Shown here piece by piece: positions 44,229 through 55,307 of a DNA stretch of 64,000 nucleotides. Each line of letters opens with the position of its first letter. Position 1 is the first letter of the stretch. The stretch is from Sodiomyces alkalinus F11. Taxonomy: Eukaryota; Ascomycota; Sordariomycetes; Glomerellales; Plectosphaerellaceae. The stretch is taken from assembly GCF_003711515.1 (NCBI RefSeq), contig NW_021167079.1, positions 1,105,471 to 1,169,470 of the forward strand, given 5' to 3'. The translations under genes and the position numbers were made by a program. Below the pieces are notes generated by a model. The model saw only the letters and a program-made list of their open reading frames with translations. It searched no databases and was not told the origin of the DNA.

Positions 44229-44633
44229 ATGGCGGGAAACGGCGAGACACCCGCCTAAGGGCTAAGTTCTGTAATCTCGTAGGCGGTAAGAGTTAGCGCG
44301 ATAATAGACCAGGAGACGGACACTCCGCTTTCCCGTTCCTACACCTTTCCGACCGCCGAACTTAACGTCGACACCAGCGACACGGCCCCCGCCCTATCCC
44401 CTTCGTCCAACCGGCAATAAGCGATAAACCGCGTTACCACTACCTCGTCCTCCGATTATAATACCGGCGTATCTTCCCTCTTCCGCCGGCGGGCCGAATC
44501 GCGCGTTAACACCTTCAGGCCGCTGGACGACTTCGACGAGGTCACCATGGGACTAGTCAGGACTAGTCCATCCCCAACGAGGAGCCAAAAGGCTGATGGA
44601 TCGCCAAGGCGTGGCCACAAAACGCCAGTCTGA
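44229..44633 (+). pseudogene. RIP-damaged pseudogene of unknown family
   Basis: One register of 134 codons runs from ATG 44229 to TGA 44631-44633 and is broken by three stops: TAA 44256, TAG 44280, TAA 44418. Each could be a CAA/CAG codon changed by a single C-to-T. Codon use is GC-rich at the third position, as in true genes of the window. Readable pieces include QETDTPLSRSYTFPTAELNV (the Q before ETD is intact), FRRRAESRVNTF and RPLDDFDEVTMG. No domain recognised. The damage suggests RIP spread from the adjacent transposon block, or a duplicated copy of a gene elsewhere. Confidence 0.5.
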
Positions 44634-45750
44634 TGCCGTTGGTGACGAAGACGTCAGATACCGCAAGGCACGGTTCACAGAGGCGATAGAGCATCAAAGG
44701 CCTCCCTCGCGGTGACCAGAGACGATCTCTGAAGACCCAGAGACGTCAGATATCCATGTGGGCAACTAATCAATTTGGTATTTTATTACCCAACAACAAC
44801 CACAAGAACGACGATCACGACAACGACCACAGCAATCAGGACCAGCCTCGTCAAGCCAATTAACACGCCAAAGGTGGCCTCGACAGCAAGGCCCTTGGAG
44901 ATGAGGAGCAGATTGGACTCTTCCCCAATCGACCATGACCCTGTCAATCAACCATGGCCCTATATCCAACCTCCGAAGTCGACGCTCTTCACAGATCTTC
45001 CCGAGGCGGAGCAAACGGAGGCTCAAAAAGGTGGTTTATTTGGTTTGTGTGGATTGTGTGTTTATTTGGACTCGAGACAACGGCCGCAACGGCAAGCAAT
45101 TGGGAAAGTCGGAAGGTATCGGTATTCGTTCTCGGGTGGGATTTGCTACAGAAAACTGAAAAAGAGTACGAGTCAGTCTGTGGTCTTCAAAGTGCCCAAC
45201 TGACAATACTCACAAAAGGATTTTAACGTTGTTTTCGAGCTCTTTGCGTTTTTACGCGTTTTTCGAGCTTTTGTATTTGAGTTGTTTTGGAGCTTTGCCT
45301 ACGGGGGAGTGTTGCGGCGGTGGTCCGTGCCCATAGCCAACCAATCAGGTTGCCGCATTTAGGTTTGGTACTGCATAAGGTAAGGTACAGTTGTACCTTG
45401 CTTAGTGTGGTCGATTCAACATGGTCCGTGTACCATACGAAGGACGCACGATACTCCGTACTATATCCGAAGTGCCGGTCTTGGGGGCGGCTGCCGTCGA
45501 TTCGTTCTTGACGATTATCCATCCGGGTGCAGCCTCCCCTTTTTATTTTATTCTTTTTCTTTTTATTCCTCGGGAAGAGAAGAAAAAGGGAAAAAGACGA
45601 ACCCTCACATACAACACCACAGACAGTGGCATTCATTCAGGTTTGATCTCTCGGCTGCCCTAAAGTCATCGTTGCTATCCTCATAGGCACACCCTCGATT
45701 CATTCCCACCCCAACGAAAGAGCCAGGGTCCAAGTAACAGCGCCCATACG
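44634..45750. other. Intergenic, no supported gene
   Basis: Normal composition returns here. A CAA/ACG-rich patch lies at 44785-44840. Overlapping small frames (44775-45226, 45223-45663) share bases in several registers with no domain. An AGGTA cluster is at 45376-45396. Confidence 0.45.
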
Positions 45751-46344
45751 ATGGCCCCTCCCGCGGAAGCAATCCGGGATCAACCGGATCAACAGGATCA
45801 ACCTCCCGCAACCACGGCACCTTCGTCATCACCTTCTTCCGTCGTCCCACCAGATTCGGACGACGAAATATCCGCCCACATCCTCGCCTACCACGACACC
45901 CGCTGCATGGCCTCCCCCCTCTACGCCTTCCTCCTCTCTCACGAGACGCACGGCCTGCAGCTCACCCACGCGTCCAAGGGGCTCGTGCGCTTCCGCCTCC
46001 GGCTGGCGGCCTGCCACCTCAACGCCGCGGGGAGCCTGCACGGGTCCGTGGCGGCGACGGTGGTCGACTGGGCGGGTGGCCTGGCCGTGGCGGCGTGGGA
46101 CCTGCGCGCGCAGACGGGCGTCAGCGTCGACATTCACGTTTCGTACCTCTCGGGGGCTCGGCTGGGGCAGGTGGTTGAGGTGGAAGGGCGTGTGGACCGC
46201 GTCGGGGGCAGTTTGGCGTTTACGACCGTGGAGATTTGGAAGGTGGACGGGTTGGAGGAGGAGGAGAAGGGCGTGGAAGGGGGGGAAAGGGATGGTTGTG
46301 TTGTGTTGGGGAGGCATACGAAGTATGTGAGGAGTCGGTCCTAA
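45751..46344 (+). CDS. Hotdog-fold thioesterase (4HBT, PaaI/ACOT13-like)
   Basis: Single exon, 197 residues. After a Pro/Gln-rich leader of about 38 residues, the hotdog core runs from about residue 55 to 190. The key element is NAAGSLHGSVAATVVDWAGG, with Asn91, His97-Gly98 and Asp106 matching the N-x-x-G-x-x-H-G...D pattern of ACOT13/PaaI thioesterases. GVSVDIHVSYLSGARLGQVV forms the following beta strands, and LGRHTKYVRS the terminal strand (expected GRHTKxV). Such enzymes hydrolyse acyl-CoA or aryl-CoA thioesters in the cytosol or mitochondria. An acidic Glu/Gly insert (EEEEKGVEGGERDG) precedes the last strand. The gene ends 338 bp from the convergent oxidoreductase. Confidence 0.85.
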   Translation: MAPPAEAIRDQPDQQDQPPATTAPSSSPSSVVPPDSDDEISAHILAYHDTRCMASPLYAFLLSHETHGLQLTHASKGLVRFRLRLAACHLNAAGSLHGSVAATVVDWAGGLAVAAWDLRAQTGVSVDIHVSYLSGARLGQVVEVEGRVDRVGGSLAFTTVEIWKVDGLEEEEKGVEGGERDGCVVLGRHTKYVRSRS

Positions 46345-46682
46345 AGTTCTTCGGTTCGTTCGTTTTGCCTTCATCTTGGTGTCTTTGGTTCCCGGCGGAC
46401 GAAGTGGTGGGCTACCATCTGACAGGTGAAGGGAAGAGTCATGGGTATAAGATACGAGATATGAGACATGGAAAGTAGACATAGATCCATCAGTATATAG
46501 ACAGATACGTGGCATGCTTGGACGGGCTGACTGGGTGGTTTGTGTGTATCCCTACATGAAATGAGTAGCAGGATTGGGGGTCGCTGAATACAGGGTCAGG
46601 GAGATAAGGTGGTTTCTTTCGAAGGACGGTATATGCAAGAGACCGTATATACAAAACAAGGTCTGCAGGTCTAGGTGGCCAT
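46345..46682. other. Convergent 3' intergenic spacer
   Basis: Spacer between the stop codons of the thioesterase and oxidoreductase genes. AT-richer sequence that should hold both poly-A regions; nothing else seen. Confidence 0.4.
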
Positions 46683-48027
46683 CTACTGGATTGCCTTGAC
46701 GGCACCCCCGGCAGCCCCCGACTCCAACAACCCTTCTAAAATCTGCAGATCCTTCAGCGCCTCGAGGGGAGTCTGCCGCGCGTCAACCCCACCCCGCGCA
46801 ATACTGGCCGCGAAAGCCTCCGTCTCAGCCTTGACGCCCGAGTCGCGCCCAAACTGCGTCTTCTCGACGACCTGCGCACCGCCATCGCCACCGCCCCTGC
46901 GCACGACCGTCACCTCGGACGACGTCATGGTCACGCTGCCCTCGGTGGTGACGACCTGACACTGGAGGCCGGCCTTGAACTCGATGCCGAACGAGATGCT
47001 CGCCGTCCCCGAAACGCCGCCGCGGGTCGTCAGCACGCCGTAGACCGTGTCGACGGGCGGGAGTCGGGGCTGGAGAAGCGCCGACCGGGCCGTGAGCTGG
47101 GTGACCTCTTCTCCTTCGGCGGCGGCGAGCATGGAGCGTAGCGCTGCTATAAAGTGCACGCCTCCGTCGAGGAGGAAGCCGCCTTGATATTCGGGGGTTT
47201 TGCGCCCTTTGTAAGGTTAGAAGAAAATAAAAGGAGGAAACAAAATGAATAGGAGAAGGGGGAGGGGGAGGGTAATGGGGAGAAAGGACGTACAAGCCGT
47301 GTTATAATACTGACTATCATCCTTCACAAGCGTAAACATGTCCAGATTAAACGTCACCAACTTGCCGCCCACCTCACGAATCTTGTCAACAGCATGAACG
47401 ATGGCAGGCCAGAAGCGGAAATTCTCAGCAACAGCCCACACCGGCTTCGTCAGCGTCGTCGAAGTCATGGTATTATACCAATCCATCAGCTCCCTAGCGG
47501 TAGCCACGTCCTTCGCGACAGGCTTCTCGCTCAGCACATGCTTCCCGGCCTCCAACGCCTTGCGGATGACGGCCGGCTGCGTCAAGATGGGAAGGCAGAC
47601 GACCACGGCGGCAATGTCGTCTCTCTTGAGCAACGCGTCCAGGGATCTATCCTCGCCTTGGCCCCCTGCTGATGCTGATGCTGATGCTGCTGGTACGTCG
47701 TAGTAAATGTCTACCGCACTGGAGGCCGATAAGGCGAGCAATGACGCCGATTTCTCGGAGCGGGAGTAAATTGCCTTGAGGGTCAGGGAAGGGATTGCTT
47801 GGATGGCGGGGAGGTGTTCTGAAATGGGTGTGCGTTTGTGAGGTTAGCTTCTGGCGTGTTCTCTGGCGCGTCATGTGTTGACATCATTTTGTCTGGGGAT
47901 TCTAAAGTTTGATACCATAGACGTGGGGCATTGGTGACAGTGTTGAGTGATTCGTTGAGGGGAAAAGGGGGGCTGTCTCACCTTCGCGGGCGAAGATACC
48001 TGCGCCTAGAAGTGCAATGCCTGTCAT
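46683..48027 (-). CDS. Gfo/Idh/MocA family NAD(P)-dependent oxidoreductase
   Basis: Exons 48027-47982, 47818-47294 and 47206-46683, both introns phase 1, give 364 residues. The N-terminus MTGIALLGAGIFARE holds the GxGxF dinucleotide loop of the Rossmann fold. VVVCLPILTQPAVIRKALEA and GKHVLSEKPVAKD follow, with the conserved EKP Lys expected in catalysis. The C-terminal domain has the family pattern GGFLLDGGVHFIAALRSM (G-x-x-x-D-x-G-x-H). Relatives act on sugars, inositols or dihydrodiols; the substrate here cannot be told. The Ala/Ser run DVPAASASASAGGQGED (about residues 54-70) replaces a short loop in most relatives. The first exon is only 46 nt and the start is fixed by the GxGxF motif. 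Confidence 0.9.
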
Positions 48028-48721
48028 AGTAACGGAGGGTTTATCTGGATTGTCTTTTGGTCTTTACCAGTGTGTGCACTTGATGAATTCGTACCGAGCA
48101 AGGTAGTAGACTGAGTACCTTGGGTAGGTAGTCGTGTTAGTGTTCGAGTGAGATACTGGCAAAAATATATATACGTGAAAATACCTGGAAATGCTCGAGT
48201 CTACCTACTGTTATCCATGACCCCGCACCCCGCATCTTTAAAACAACAACTCGGGAAACCGCTCGAAGTAATTACACAGTAACCATCCACTCTGCGTCAT
48301 ATCATACTCATCTCATATCCCGTCTCATCACCCGTGATGTCCACAAGAATCCTCTCGAATAATTCACCCCGGAACTAGGACCCCCACCGCCTCCTACCCC
48401 TGATCGGTACGTCATCAGGTGTTTGGAACGTGGAGACTTTGGAATGAACTAACTAACAGATGGGTCCTGTTGGGAATGAGTTTTACCTCTTTCTCATAAG
48501 AAAGCGATCTAACCCCTTCCTAAAGCCTCACCAGGATGGCATCCCCTAGCGACGTCAAGGAAGAAGGCATCTATTTGAGCATCAAATCTTAAAATTCCAT
48601 TTGCCTTTTTGCTTTGAATAATAAATAACCTTGGACGTCCTGTCTTCCGGTGGTAGAATATAACTATTGCCAAACCCGCCATCTCCGCTCGCCGCATATC
48701 GTACTTCTCGGTGCGCCAGAC
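48028..48721. other. Intergenic, no supported gene
   Basis: Promoter side of the oxidoreductase gene and 3' side of the lectin-like gene. TACCTTGGGTAGGTAG at 48116-48131 is another copy of the recurrent AGGTA word. Nothing else supported. Confidence 0.45.
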
Positions 48722-50344
48722 TTAGGCATCAGGGCCGACGTGAATAATAGTGAATGTCGCTTCCTCGCCGCAAGGGCCCAGCACCAGTCTCCCGTCCCCA
48801 GGAACGATACACCGGTCTTCGCCCCCGTTGGCAGGCTTCCACACAAATTCGTCGCTGTCCAGATCAATCCTGACCAGTTGCCCGGCGTCCGTCTCCCCTT
48901 CTCCTCCGGCCCGCCCGCCGCACGAAAAGAGCGTGACGTTGTCGTCCGCCGCGCGCCTTCCGTCCGTACTCACGCACCCATTCGTCAACACGCTCGTCAC
49001 CAGGGCCCCGCCCTTCACCGACCCGTTGTTGTTCCGCCCCGCCGTGATCAGGTCGAACTTCTCGTTCACGCGGCCTCCGCACCGCACCAGCTCCAGCGGG
49101 ATCACATTCTGTCGGAAGTCCCCTGCCGTTGGGTCCACCGAAACGCACTGGCCCGTGGATGCCCGGATCGAGACGTATTGCACCGGCCGAGTCGCCGTCC
49201 TGTCGAATCGGTGGGCCTCGGCCGCTGCTGTAGGATTCAGGAAGCCTCCCGCCCGCGACACGGGAATGCGCTCCGTCGGGCTGGCTGGGGCATTGTCGTC
49301 GTCCACGTCATCTCCCGAGTCGATATTCTCGCCCTCTTCCGGGCCAACGGATGAGAAGACGGGGGCCGACGCGCTATCCGTCGGATCAGCAGGCGCTTCC
49401 GTAACGGTGGGAGGCTCTGAAGCTTCAGGGACAGCTGGTTCAGGGGTAGGCTGAGGGGTAGACTGAGGGGTAGGGGTAGGCGCAGGCGCAGGCGTTGGAA
49501 TTCCGCCACCGCCACCGCCACCGCCGCCGCGGCCCCTACCGCCCCTGCCGCGACCTCTACCACCTCCTCTGCCACGGCCTCGTCCTCGTCCTCGTCCACC
49601 TCCACCAAAGGCCCTCAAGCCTCCATCCCGGTTGCAGTTCTTGACCTTAGTACCGCCCCCAGACGTGTGAACAGCCTCTGACGCTTCTGATGCAAAAGTA
49701 AACGTCTGCGACGCCTCCCCTCCCGCGCAGTCAGAAATCGTCAGCGCATCGCCCTCCACCGCAAGGCACTGGCCTTCACCGTTCTGGGGCCGGAAGGCCA
49801 GGGGCTCGTTGCCGCCCTCATAAGCGAATAGCTGCGAGTCCGTCACCCCACCGCCGCCCCCCGCCCGTCCACCGCACGAGAAAAGGTTGACTCGACCACC
49901 CCGGCCGTCGAAGTTCAAGCAAGCTTGTGTCTACCACATTTCAGTCAGCACACCATGACCTGGAAACCCCATCAGAAAGGAAGTGGTATATTGAATGCAT
50001 ACGAGCGTGTTCACGACCAGCGTCGCCCCCGGCCGATCATTGTGGATGCCTTCGGTGATGACATCCCAGCCCTGGCCGTCAGTGCTTCCGCATTCTGCAA
50101 CCTGGACCGGCGTCAGGTTGGCTCGAAAGTCCCCTGATAGGGGGTCGACAAAGAGACACCGCCCATCTGATGTCTGAATTTGGATATCCGAGAAGGCCCG
50201 GGTCGCCGTTTCATCCCTTTGGTGAGCTTGAGCAGTGGCTTCTTCGTTGATCTCTTGTACGGCGCGGACAGGGAATGTCTGGCTTGCGGAGGCAGGAGTG
50301 AGCCAGGCAACTAAAGCCAGGGCCAGGGTTCGTTTGGTGAACAT
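48722..50344 (-). CDS. Secreted protein with two ricin-B/trefoil-like modules and an Arg-Gly-rich linker
   Basis: Exons 50344-50003 and 49930-48722, phase 0 (GTATGC donor, TAG acceptor), give 516 residues. A signal peptide MFTKRTLALALVAWLTPASA starts the protein. Two copies of one module follow. Copy 1 has IQTSDGRCLFVDPLSGDFRA, WDVITEG and ACLNFDGRGG...LFSCGGRAGG. Copy 2 (from about residue 350) has IRASTGQCVSVDPTAGDFRQ, FDLITAG and GCVSTDGRR...LFSCGGRAGG. Repeats with C-V/L-D..xG and L-x-x-C-G resemble beta-trefoil (ricin-B) carbohydrate-binding domains. Between them lie a run of Gly and Gly-Arg repeats (about residues 223-258), then a Pro/Thr/Ala/Glu stretch (about 259-330). The acceptor was chosen because it aligns LTQAC with LTNGC of the other copy. 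Likely an extracellular or wall lectin; ligand unknown. Confidence 0.78.
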
Positions 50345-53300
50345 GATGAAGATGATGAGAATGGAAATTCTTGTTCGGAGCACCAGAAGGGAAAAGTCAA
50401 GGACAATAGAGAATGAAGATGACAGAGAATAAAGAATAAAAGACAAGAAACGAAAGGAGGTCGTCCGGCGAAAATAGTTGTAAGTATAAAGACAGGACCC
50501 TGCTCAGCAGTGTACCGAGAAGAGAAAGGCAAGCCAGAAAAGGAAGAAAAAGATTGTTGAAAAAAAGAAAGAAAAGAAAAGGAGCGGAAAAGAATGATGC
50601 TATTCGCACCCAAGATTGTCGCAACCAACAGCCTGTGGTTGAAGAAAATTCTCCGACATCACGATGGGCTGGCCATGGTATATACTACCCGAGGGATGCT
50701 CGCACCATGGGTATTTGGACACCACATGGTGGTTGGCTCCTCCCCCCTGAGCCAATTTCGTTTCCCCGAGCCTTTGTTTGAGGATTGGAGCACCCGTTTC
50801 ACCCAGACCACCATCTCGAAAGTACCATAATAAAGCGGCATAGACGCCGTTTTCCGACCATGAAAGCGCCGTTCGGGTTGAGCCAAGGCTCTTCATGAGA
50901 AGCGAAAGACGGGATTGGAACAAGGGTGGCGGGTAGGAAGAGCCAGAGATGGGATGGCGGATCCCTGATTGCTTTGTGTCCAACTGTCCATCTCCCGTCA
51001 GATCATCCAAGTAAGGTAGGTACGACGTAGTGATGCGGGGATAGACGCCAGCACCGTTTTACGTGTACCAGACGACGTTTGTTCTGTTCTGTCTGTGCAT
51101 GGTGCATGGCGGTGATCTTCTTCCAGATCCCTAGAAGAAAACATCTACCGGGCACATCATTGGCTGGCTCGCGGTTGCACCCAGGGCTTGTGAAACTGTT
51201 GTCAATGCGTCCAAGCTGGACAAAAGAACTGGTGGACAAAACATGAGACGCGAAAGCCCCGGCGCGGGTACAAATTGGGTCAAGTTTTTCGAAACCCTGT
51301 TCACCCGCCCAATAAAAAGATGAAAAATAAAATAAAAACTTCCACCTGCCCGTCCCAGCCGCCGCTGTGTGTGCAATGGACGTCCATGAGCGCCTCTGAA
51401 TGAACAACCCCCCCCCCAACCCCCCCCCGATTTAGAGGAACAGGGTCTTCCACTGTGTCCGTAGTCAGTACACTGACACGATGGTGATACGCGCCCAGAG
51501 AAATCCTAGGAAAACATATTTCATCTGCTGGGTGCAGTGTTGGCTTGGCCGGCAAATCTGCGCCGACGCTTGACCAGAAGCCCGAACTGCAAGCACAGTT
51601 CAATTCGTGCTCCTGCGGGTATCAGTAGTATTCATCCCTGTGCTTTCCCACTATGCCCTTGGATAATCGATTACCTGCGCAATTTCAATCAAATGCGCAA
51701 ACGACTGTTCGCCCAACTATTCACTCATGGACATTATCTGGAGCCTCAACGCGGCTGAGTGGCGGAATTGCAGCGAGTGTCAATGATGGTTTTCGAGGGT
51801 CGGCTGTGTGGCTACACATGCAGTGCATCGTCTCTTTCACCGATCAAACAGCGCAGTGCAAGGTGAGCGATGAGCAAGGCGTCGCCCCCTGCCTTGAAAA
51901 TAAAATAGAATAAAAGTCCTCACGCTCCCAAGCAGCGGTCTGCAGACTCGGCATCACGCGTTCCCTTTCGTCCCTTTCCAAACAGTGATGCCAATGCTGA
52001 CCTAGCCGTCCGTGGTCGAAGCGGCGAGACGTCGACACTGGGCGAAGGTGAGCACCCGAGTCGAGCATAACCGATGCAGCGAGAGTGAGTTTCTGAGGGC
52101 CATGCCTAGCCCACAGTCGGCATGCCTTCGTGGTATGGAGACATCGCGAGTCAAAAGAAAATCGAATGCAGCCGCCGGCCTCGGGGAGGTTGGAGCGTGC
52201 GAAGCGCTTGGAGCTCGGGGAGCCAACCCACCCAACCGCATTAGGTAGAGGGGACACGAGGTGAGATGGTGGGAGGGGACAATGCTAGACAAACGACAGG
52301 CCGGTGAAAACTGTCAGCCGGGCTGATAACGAAGCCAACCCCACTGGGGTGTTCAGAAGAAACGAAACACCACAATATTGACCTAAACCCCAAAGGAGAA
52401 AAGCCTATGGTAAGACAATGAAGGTCAAGGATTAGAAGGGGAAACGGAGAATGAACCGAGAAAAAGGAAGCATTCGCAGGAGGATTCGTTCCGCCGTGCA
52501 TACCTGGTCACTCCATCACTGTAGGTGGAATGCGCAGAGCCTTCACGATAGCTTCATCCGGGTCATTGTTCCGGGTCAGGATCAGGGTCGTCTTCCAGCG
52601 CAGCGCACACGGGGGATGCGTGACAAGACATCTACCAGCCAGATCTAGCATGTACGTACGTCAAGCCGGTGAACCCTGATTGCGATGTGGTGATGGCGAA
52701 GATGAACATGATGGCGGCCTAGACCGAGTCAAGTCCGTTGTCGGGAGAGGCCCGAGAGATGGGGAGCATGTTCACGGGCATGGCGCTCACAACCACGAGG
52801 GGAGGGACATGTATGGTTGGCGATGGAGCCACGAAATTCTTCTGATTTGGCTCGTGACTTCCAGAGCAGCGGCCGTCACACCGCCTTGTTCTGGCTAGGA
52901 CCGGACCCCTCCGCAACGAAGAAACTGGAGAAAGAAAGAGGGAAAACATCCAGGGTAGAAAACTGCGTCGGTGGGGGTGGACACGGCAAAGGCGAGATGA
53001 GGTTAAATTGAGAAGTGGCGAGAGACCGAGACATGAATATCATCGGCGGCGGTCGACGATGCGTCAACATGTGGGCCGTCATCTTGATGGTGATGTATGA
53101 GGACGGATCCAATGTCATATCATGATAGGTGAAAGAGGCACGGGGCGGGGAAAAGATGAGATGGTGGGAGAGAATAATAAGGATGCAAAAAGAGGAAGCA
53201 AGAGATAAGGAGAGGAAGGTTTGGGGAGATCACCGGAAAGGGGGTACGTGCGGCCTTCGCTACCTACCTACCTTATGGGCATGGCATGTTAGGTAATTTT

Positions 53301-55307
53301 CGAGTACACCGTATCACCCATTACCCCAACCACCTTTAAGGTGAGGCGAGGTGAAGCTTGAACTTTACCTGACTTTATACGGTGCTACGCCGTTACAGTA
53401 ACCACCAATTCCCACGAACGGCGCTAGAGACCGGTAACGGTATTCGGTTTCTCTGCTTGGAAAACACCTTGAGCAAACATCGCCAGGCACCTGCAACCTA
53501 ATAAGGTGCACCTTCTCGCCGAACTTGCCAGTTTATCGGTCAAACCCATCTTTACTGGATCCAACTGCCAATACCTTAGTTATGGACATGCAACACCTAC
53601 CTGATTAGGTACCTACTTTGTATAACTCCTGCACCCCAAGAGAGAAGTAAGGTTTGGTTAGTGCCTTTTTCAAGGTCCTCAGGTACGTACCAGCCCCTGT
53701 ATCTTGAAATGTCAGTGAATGGCAGTGGCTTTAGTAAAGCTTGTCTTCGACTGAGGTGCTCCTTCTTCGAATATCATACTCCTACCTCTCTACGCGTCAT
53801 CTTTCGTCAATTCCCTCTCATCGTTCTTTCTCATCACGAAGTTACCTATTACGAAAGTAGAATATGTGCACTGACCACTTCGTGGCACCGCCATCCACTT
53901 AATTATGCTCCTCACATGTCCGACCTCGCACCTGGGTCTTCCTCCCCGGCATAACACACGACATCGTATCGTCTTGTTGCAAAAGCAGACCCTCCCACCC
54001 TCGGCTCCCGTCAGAGTCTGGGCCCTTCTATTTATTTTCCGAGGCTTCCATTGATTCCCCTGTTCTGTGCAGCCTGCGTCAGCCCCGGCTTTTCACACCT
54101 GCGTTGATCGTGGTGTCCTTCTTTCTCTTACCCAACGCTTGAGTCTAGTCCGCATTAGAATCCCCGATTATCACCGCGCCAGCTTTCCTGAAGCCTCCCA
54201 CCATCTCTTCTCTCCCGCATATCGCTTCCCTATGCCGGACGGCCAAGCGAGCTTGGCCCCGGGTCCGGGGTTCCCTTGAGCCCACTCGAGTCGTAAACCA
54301 CATCCGCTGTCCGACTCGTCCAGATCTGCTCGTCTTGATGCGTTGTTCATCACATGGCCTCATACTACCTCTGTCCGTGTCTCGTTATTGTTCTTCTTCT
54401 ATTTACAGGTCCTGCGTAACTACACACTATGTGCTAGGTCCAGGCTTCGGTCCTGTCTCTCCAGGCTCACACACAGGTCCTGCGTCGTTCTTTTGGGCTG
54501 GTCTGTTCGACGACCTACCGATGAATCAATCCACGCCCTTGCTAGACTTCGTCCAACCCCTTCCTGGTCCGTATAACTACAGTTCTGTCACTGACCTCGT
54601 GACTCCTCCGCCTCCCCAGGCGGCACGGCGGCTTCCATCCCCCGGCCTTCGTTGCTCGGGCTTTCTGCCATCCTTCGTCTACCCGTCGTCTGCCCCCCTG
54701 CCGCTGTTCATATTCGGTGGACATTCAGAGACTCGCGATGCAGCGGTGTGCGCGGTGTTCCTCTTGTCTACCAGACCAGTACCAGTTTTTGGTGCTTCAT
54801 CCGTCTCCCGGCTCACCGCACGGCCGCTGTCCGTACCATCTCGACTAGTCTGATGAGATGGTGGGAGGAGCCCGGGGGGCGTGATGGTGGGAGGAGGAAT
54901 GGGAGTGAGGGGAGATGATCTGTCTATCCACATTCTCTGGTCTGTCAGCATCTTTCCGATTACGGTGACCCAGCGAGATGAGTTCGCCGACAGAGACCCG
55001 CGTTGCTGCCAGGAGAAGACGAGGAAGAGATGGCCGATATGACCCACGATGCCCTCATAACCACACACCATGACGAGTTTATTATAAAACCAAACGGTCC
55101 TGCGACCCTATCCACCAATATTGTGACCAAACTCTGGGGTATCAGTTGAAGATCATCCCTTACCATAACCTTGATATATCAACTTCTCCGGTCCCTTTCA
55201 TCAGTTCCCTATCTCCCAGCTGCTTCTCTTCCCCATATTGTCGTTCTTTCCCGCTGCGTTTCTCTCATCGTCTTTGGCCTGAAGCGTCAGCAAGGCTCTA
55301 CACTACC
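50345..55307. other. Long gene-poor interval
   Basis: Nearly 5 kb with no gene I can support. Short frames occur on both strands; the best is 54521-54853 (110 codons, starting MNQSTPLLDFVQPLPGPYNY), without recognised domain. Noted: A/G-rich tract 50540-50590, C runs at 51409-51429, AGGTA clusters at 51013-51022, 53260-53275 and 53567-53615. Unspliced or fast-evolving genes, or non-coding transcripts, cannot be ruled out. Confidence 0.4.
54521..54853 (+). CDS. Doubtful open frame, 110 residues
   Basis: ATG-to-stop frame without introns. The start region MNQSTPLLDFVQPLPGPYNY looks more protein-like than its neighbours, but the rest is Pro/Ser/Leu-rich with no domain, and another register is open as well. 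It could be an upstream exon of an unseen gene. Reported for completeness only. Confidence 0.15.
   Translation: MNQSTPLLDFVQPLPGPYNYSSVTDLVTPPPPQAARRLPSPGLRCSGFLPSFVYPSSAPLPLFIFGGHSETRDAAVCAVFLLSTRPVPVFGASSVSRLTARPLSVPSRLV

Noticed and set aside
48650..49454. Plus-strand frames of 234 codons
   Set aside because: Antisense to the lectin-like gene, whose signal peptide, splice site and internal module duplication decide the strand.
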